Assembly: GCA_025351345.1 (NCBI GenBank)
Contig: JANXWB010000033.1
Coordinates: forward strand, 1-54,122
DNA from: Synechococcales cyanobacterium GL140_1_metabat_312
GTDB lineage: Bacteria > Cyanobacteriota > Cyanobacteriia > Leptolyngbyales > Leptolyngbyaceae
Direction of reading: 5' to 3'
DNA length: 54,122 bases
The number at the start of each line of letters is the position of its first letter. The first letter of the stretch is position 1. A program made the position numbers and the translations under genes. Below, piece by piece: positions 52,316-54,122 of the stretch. Below the pieces are notes generated by a model. That model was given only the letters and a program-made list of their open reading frames with translations, made no database searches and had not been told where the DNA came from.

Positions 52316-54022
52316 ATGAATTTTCAAAAAACGATAGTACCAAATACTATTTGGATGGCCTCATTAGCAGTGGTTACAGCATTATTCAGTAGTATTTTCT
52401 TGAAGGTTGATCGAACGATCGCGGCTGAACGGCCCAGTAAACAAACTGATGATTTAGTGTCGCCAGACTCTGCATTGTCAGATATGGGTTCAATAGAAGC
52501 TGTTACTTCCGTCTCCCAGCTTTCCGATGTCAAGCCAACCGATTGGGCATTTCAAGCATTGCAATCTTTGGTTGAACGCTACGGTTGTATTGCAGGCTAT
52601 CCTGACAAAACCTATCGTGGCAATCGGGCGCTGACCCGCTACGAGTTTGCGGCAGGACTAAATGCATGTATGGACCGGGTGAACGATCTGATTGCAGCTT
52701 CCACCGCAGACATGGTGAAAAGGGAAGATCTAGCAATGCTACGTAAACTTCAAGAGCAATTTGCTGCTGAACTTGCAACCCTTCGAGGTCGTGTAGATGG
52801 ATTAGAAAGTAAAGTTGCAACATTAGAAAAACAACAGTTCTCAACCACTACAAAATTAAGCGGAGAAGCAATCTTCAGCCTTGCGACCGCTTATGGTGGA
52901 ACGAAAGATGCCAATGTTGCCTTTAATAATCGCGTTCGGCTTAATCTGACGACGAGCTTTACGGGTAAAGATATGTTGATCACTGGGTTGCAAGCCTACA
53001 ACTTCAGTAGCAACAATCTAGCGAGTACAACAGGCCTAGCAGACCCGGCTTTTAGGAGTTCTAGTAATGTTCGGTTGGGGTATGAACCACAGTTTCCGAG
53101 TGTTAATCCAACGACCTCAGCGGTACGAGGTGGCAATCAAGTCGAGCTGTACAAGCTGCTTTACATTTTCCCTGTCAGCAAAAAGTTGACGGCATTTGTC
53201 GGAACTCAGGCTGAGGTTTCAGATGCATTTCCTGCAATCTTACCCTTTGCCGGAGAAGGAACAGAAGGAATTTCTCGGTTCTCTACATTGCCCGCAGCAC
53301 AACGAGTATCCGGTGGCACTTCACAATTTGGTTTAGCTTCGGCGGCTGGATTGATCTATAACATCTCTGACAAGATCGACTTGCGAGCATTGTATGGAAC
53401 GTTGACCGCAAACTTAACAAACAATGCAGGAGCGGGATCGCTAGGGGCAGGACTTTTTAACGGTAGCTACATTGCCGCCGCGCAACTGACTGTAAAGCCG
53501 ACGAAGGCGCTAGATATTGGCATTAATTATGCCTATAGTTATCACCAACTCAATATTCTGGGTGCGGGTCTCGGATCCTCCGATATTGGTGCGGTAAATA
53601 TTGGTGCGAACAGTTTGACAACACCTATTAAGCTCAATACCTTTGGAGTTTCTGCGGCCTATCGGTTAAATCCTAGCGTGACCTTGGCGGCTTCCTATAG
53701 TCAAGTGTTTGCTGATTTAATCGGGGTGTCTGCGGGAACAAATTTTAATAGTTGGTTAGTGGGAGTACATTTTAAAGATGTGTTGAGTAAAGGGAATACT
53801 GCTGGACTGATTTTTGGGCAGCCTTTATCGCGTAGTTCTGTAAGTGGATTGGCACTGCGTCCAGAAAATGCAACTCCTTACCATTTGGAGGGCTATTTCA
53901 ATTACCGATTGAATGACAAAATTAGTATTACGCCAGGGGTATTTGTAATCTTTAATCCCGAAGGATTAACGTCAAATCGCACAGCGATCGTTCCTATTAT
54001 CCGTACGACGTTCTCATTCTAG
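52316..54022 (+). CDS. SLH-domain outer-membrane porin (OprB/iron-uptake porin type)
   Basis: A 568-residue cyanobacterial porin. A signal segment (about 12-30) is followed by an SLH domain (DVKPTDWAFQALQSLVERYG, CIAGYPDKTYRGNRALTRYE, FAAGLNACMDRVND), a coiled coil (about 130-175; LRKLQEQFAAELATLRGRVD) and a beta-barrel C-terminal region of the OprB type ending in TTFSF, with the terminal Phe typical of outer-membrane proteins. The SLH domain anchors the porin to peptidoglycan-linked polysaccharide. Substrate may be inorganic ions. Ribosome site GAGGTG lies upstream. Confidence 0.9.
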   Translation: MNFQKTIVPNTIWMASLAVVTALFSSIFLKVDRTIAAERPSKQTDDLVSPDSALSDMGSIEAVTSVSQLSDVKPTDWAFQALQSLVERYGCIAGYPDKTYRGNRALTRYEFAAGLNACMDRVNDLIAASTADMVKREDLAMLRKLQEQFAAELATLRGRVDGLESKVATLEKQQFSTTTKLSGEAIFSLATAYGGTKDANVAFNNRVRLNLTTSFTGKDMLITGLQAYNFSSNNLASTTGLADPAFRSSSNVRLGYEPQFPSVNPTTSAVRGGNQVELYKLLYIFPVSKKLTAFVGTQAEVSDAFPAILPFAGEGTEGISRFSTLPAAQRVSGGTSQFGLASAAGLIYNISDKIDLRALYGTLTANLTNNAGAGSLGAGLFNGSYIAAAQLTVKPTKALDIGINYAYSYHQLNILGAGLGSSDIGAVNIGANSLTTPIKLNTFGVSAAYRLNPSVTLAASYSQVFADLIGVSAGTNFNSWLVGVHFKDVLSKGNTAGLIFGQPLSRSSVSGLALRPENATPYHLEGYFNYRLNDKISITPGVFVIFNPEGLTSNRTAIVPIIRTTFSF

Positions 54023-54072
54023 GGTTGTCAATACAGTAATGCTGTAAAAAGTGCTGTAGAAAACTTTAGGAC

Positions 54073-54113
54073 CATCAGTCAATTGGGAGCATTACGATTT
54101 CAATTGGCTGATG
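54073..54113 (+). terminator. Probable hairpin terminator after the porin
   Basis: CATCAGTCAATTG (54073-54085) pairs with CAATTGGCTGATG (54101-54113); the single mismatch is a G-U pair in RNA. The arms are separated by 15 bases. No strong U run is visible before the window ends. Confidence 0.5.
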
Positions 54114-54122
54114 GGAATCAAT

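Noticed and set aside
1-54122. CRISPR arrays, tRNA or rRNA genes
   Set aside because: No regularly spaced repeats and no cloverleaf or rRNA-like segments were noticed in any spacer. This was by eye, not by a covariance search.

Overview
The window is chromosomal DNA from a cyanobacterium. The evidence is photosystem I genes (psaF, psaJ), a cyanobacterial PerR/FurC-type regulator, a DUF3685 protein, an SLH-domain porin, and very dense CGATCG/GCGATCGC (HIP1-type) octamers in genes and spacers. I do not assign a genus.

Layout. 1-1000: remnant of an IS1-like transposase, then psaF-psaJ (minus) ending in a strong hairpin terminator. 1043-2856: tsaD, then a MntA/HepT toxin-antitoxin pair lying between two copies of the tsaD 3' end; hepT carries an in-frame stop. 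2888-26571: a large exopolysaccharide/O-antigen-type locus. Its left part has a Wzy/ligase-like membrane protein (plus) and a leftward block of two GT4 glycosyltransferases, a GT2 and an ABC exporter. After a 0.7 kb gene-free stretch and a decapitated GT2 remnant comes a rightward block: glucose-1-phosphate cytidylyltransferase, an SDR epimerase/reductase, two zinc-binding-type sugar C-methyltransferases around a putative Fe/2-oxoglutarate dioxygenase, an L-2-hydroxyglutarate oxidase-like FAD enzyme and a VanZ/LamG membrane protein. The export and assembly genes follow (Wza-like OPX protein, Wzc-like chain-length regulator/BY-kinase, WcaI-like GT4, GT2, WcaF-like acetyltransferase). Together they could make, decorate, flip, polymerise and export a surface polysaccharide carrying a CDP-derived, probably branched sugar.

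26681-36785: two DNA-repair genes, uvrA (plus) and mutS2 (minus), enclose an accessory island. It holds an ATPase plus Toprim/DUF4435 pair resembling the PARIS anti-phage system (AriA/AriB), and a toxin-antitoxin scrapyard: intact ParD/ParE, a nonsense-mutated antitoxin, and a DUF433 antitoxin whose toxin is reduced to a stub. The toxin-antitoxin part is flanked by a 144-bp direct repeat of the mutS2 3' end.

36973-54122: mostly housekeeping genes: nadA with a near-consensus promoter, an ABC exporter, an HNH endonuclease, a small hypothetical gene, a prepilin peptidase, a PsiE-family protein, a slipin, the DUF3685 protein, a large low-complexity membrane protein, the PerR-type regulator, a leucine-rich-repeat secreted protein, a HemW-like radical SAM protein, a PIN-TRAM membrane protein and an SLH porin.

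The most notable observation is that two unrelated toxin-antitoxin cargos sit beside two unrelated housekeeping genes (tsaD, mutS2), each between directly repeated copies of that gene's 3' end. The copies differ almost only at synonymous sites, so they probably diverged as functional genes in different genomes before being brought together. No integrase is visible. No CRISPR array, tRNA or rRNA was seen.
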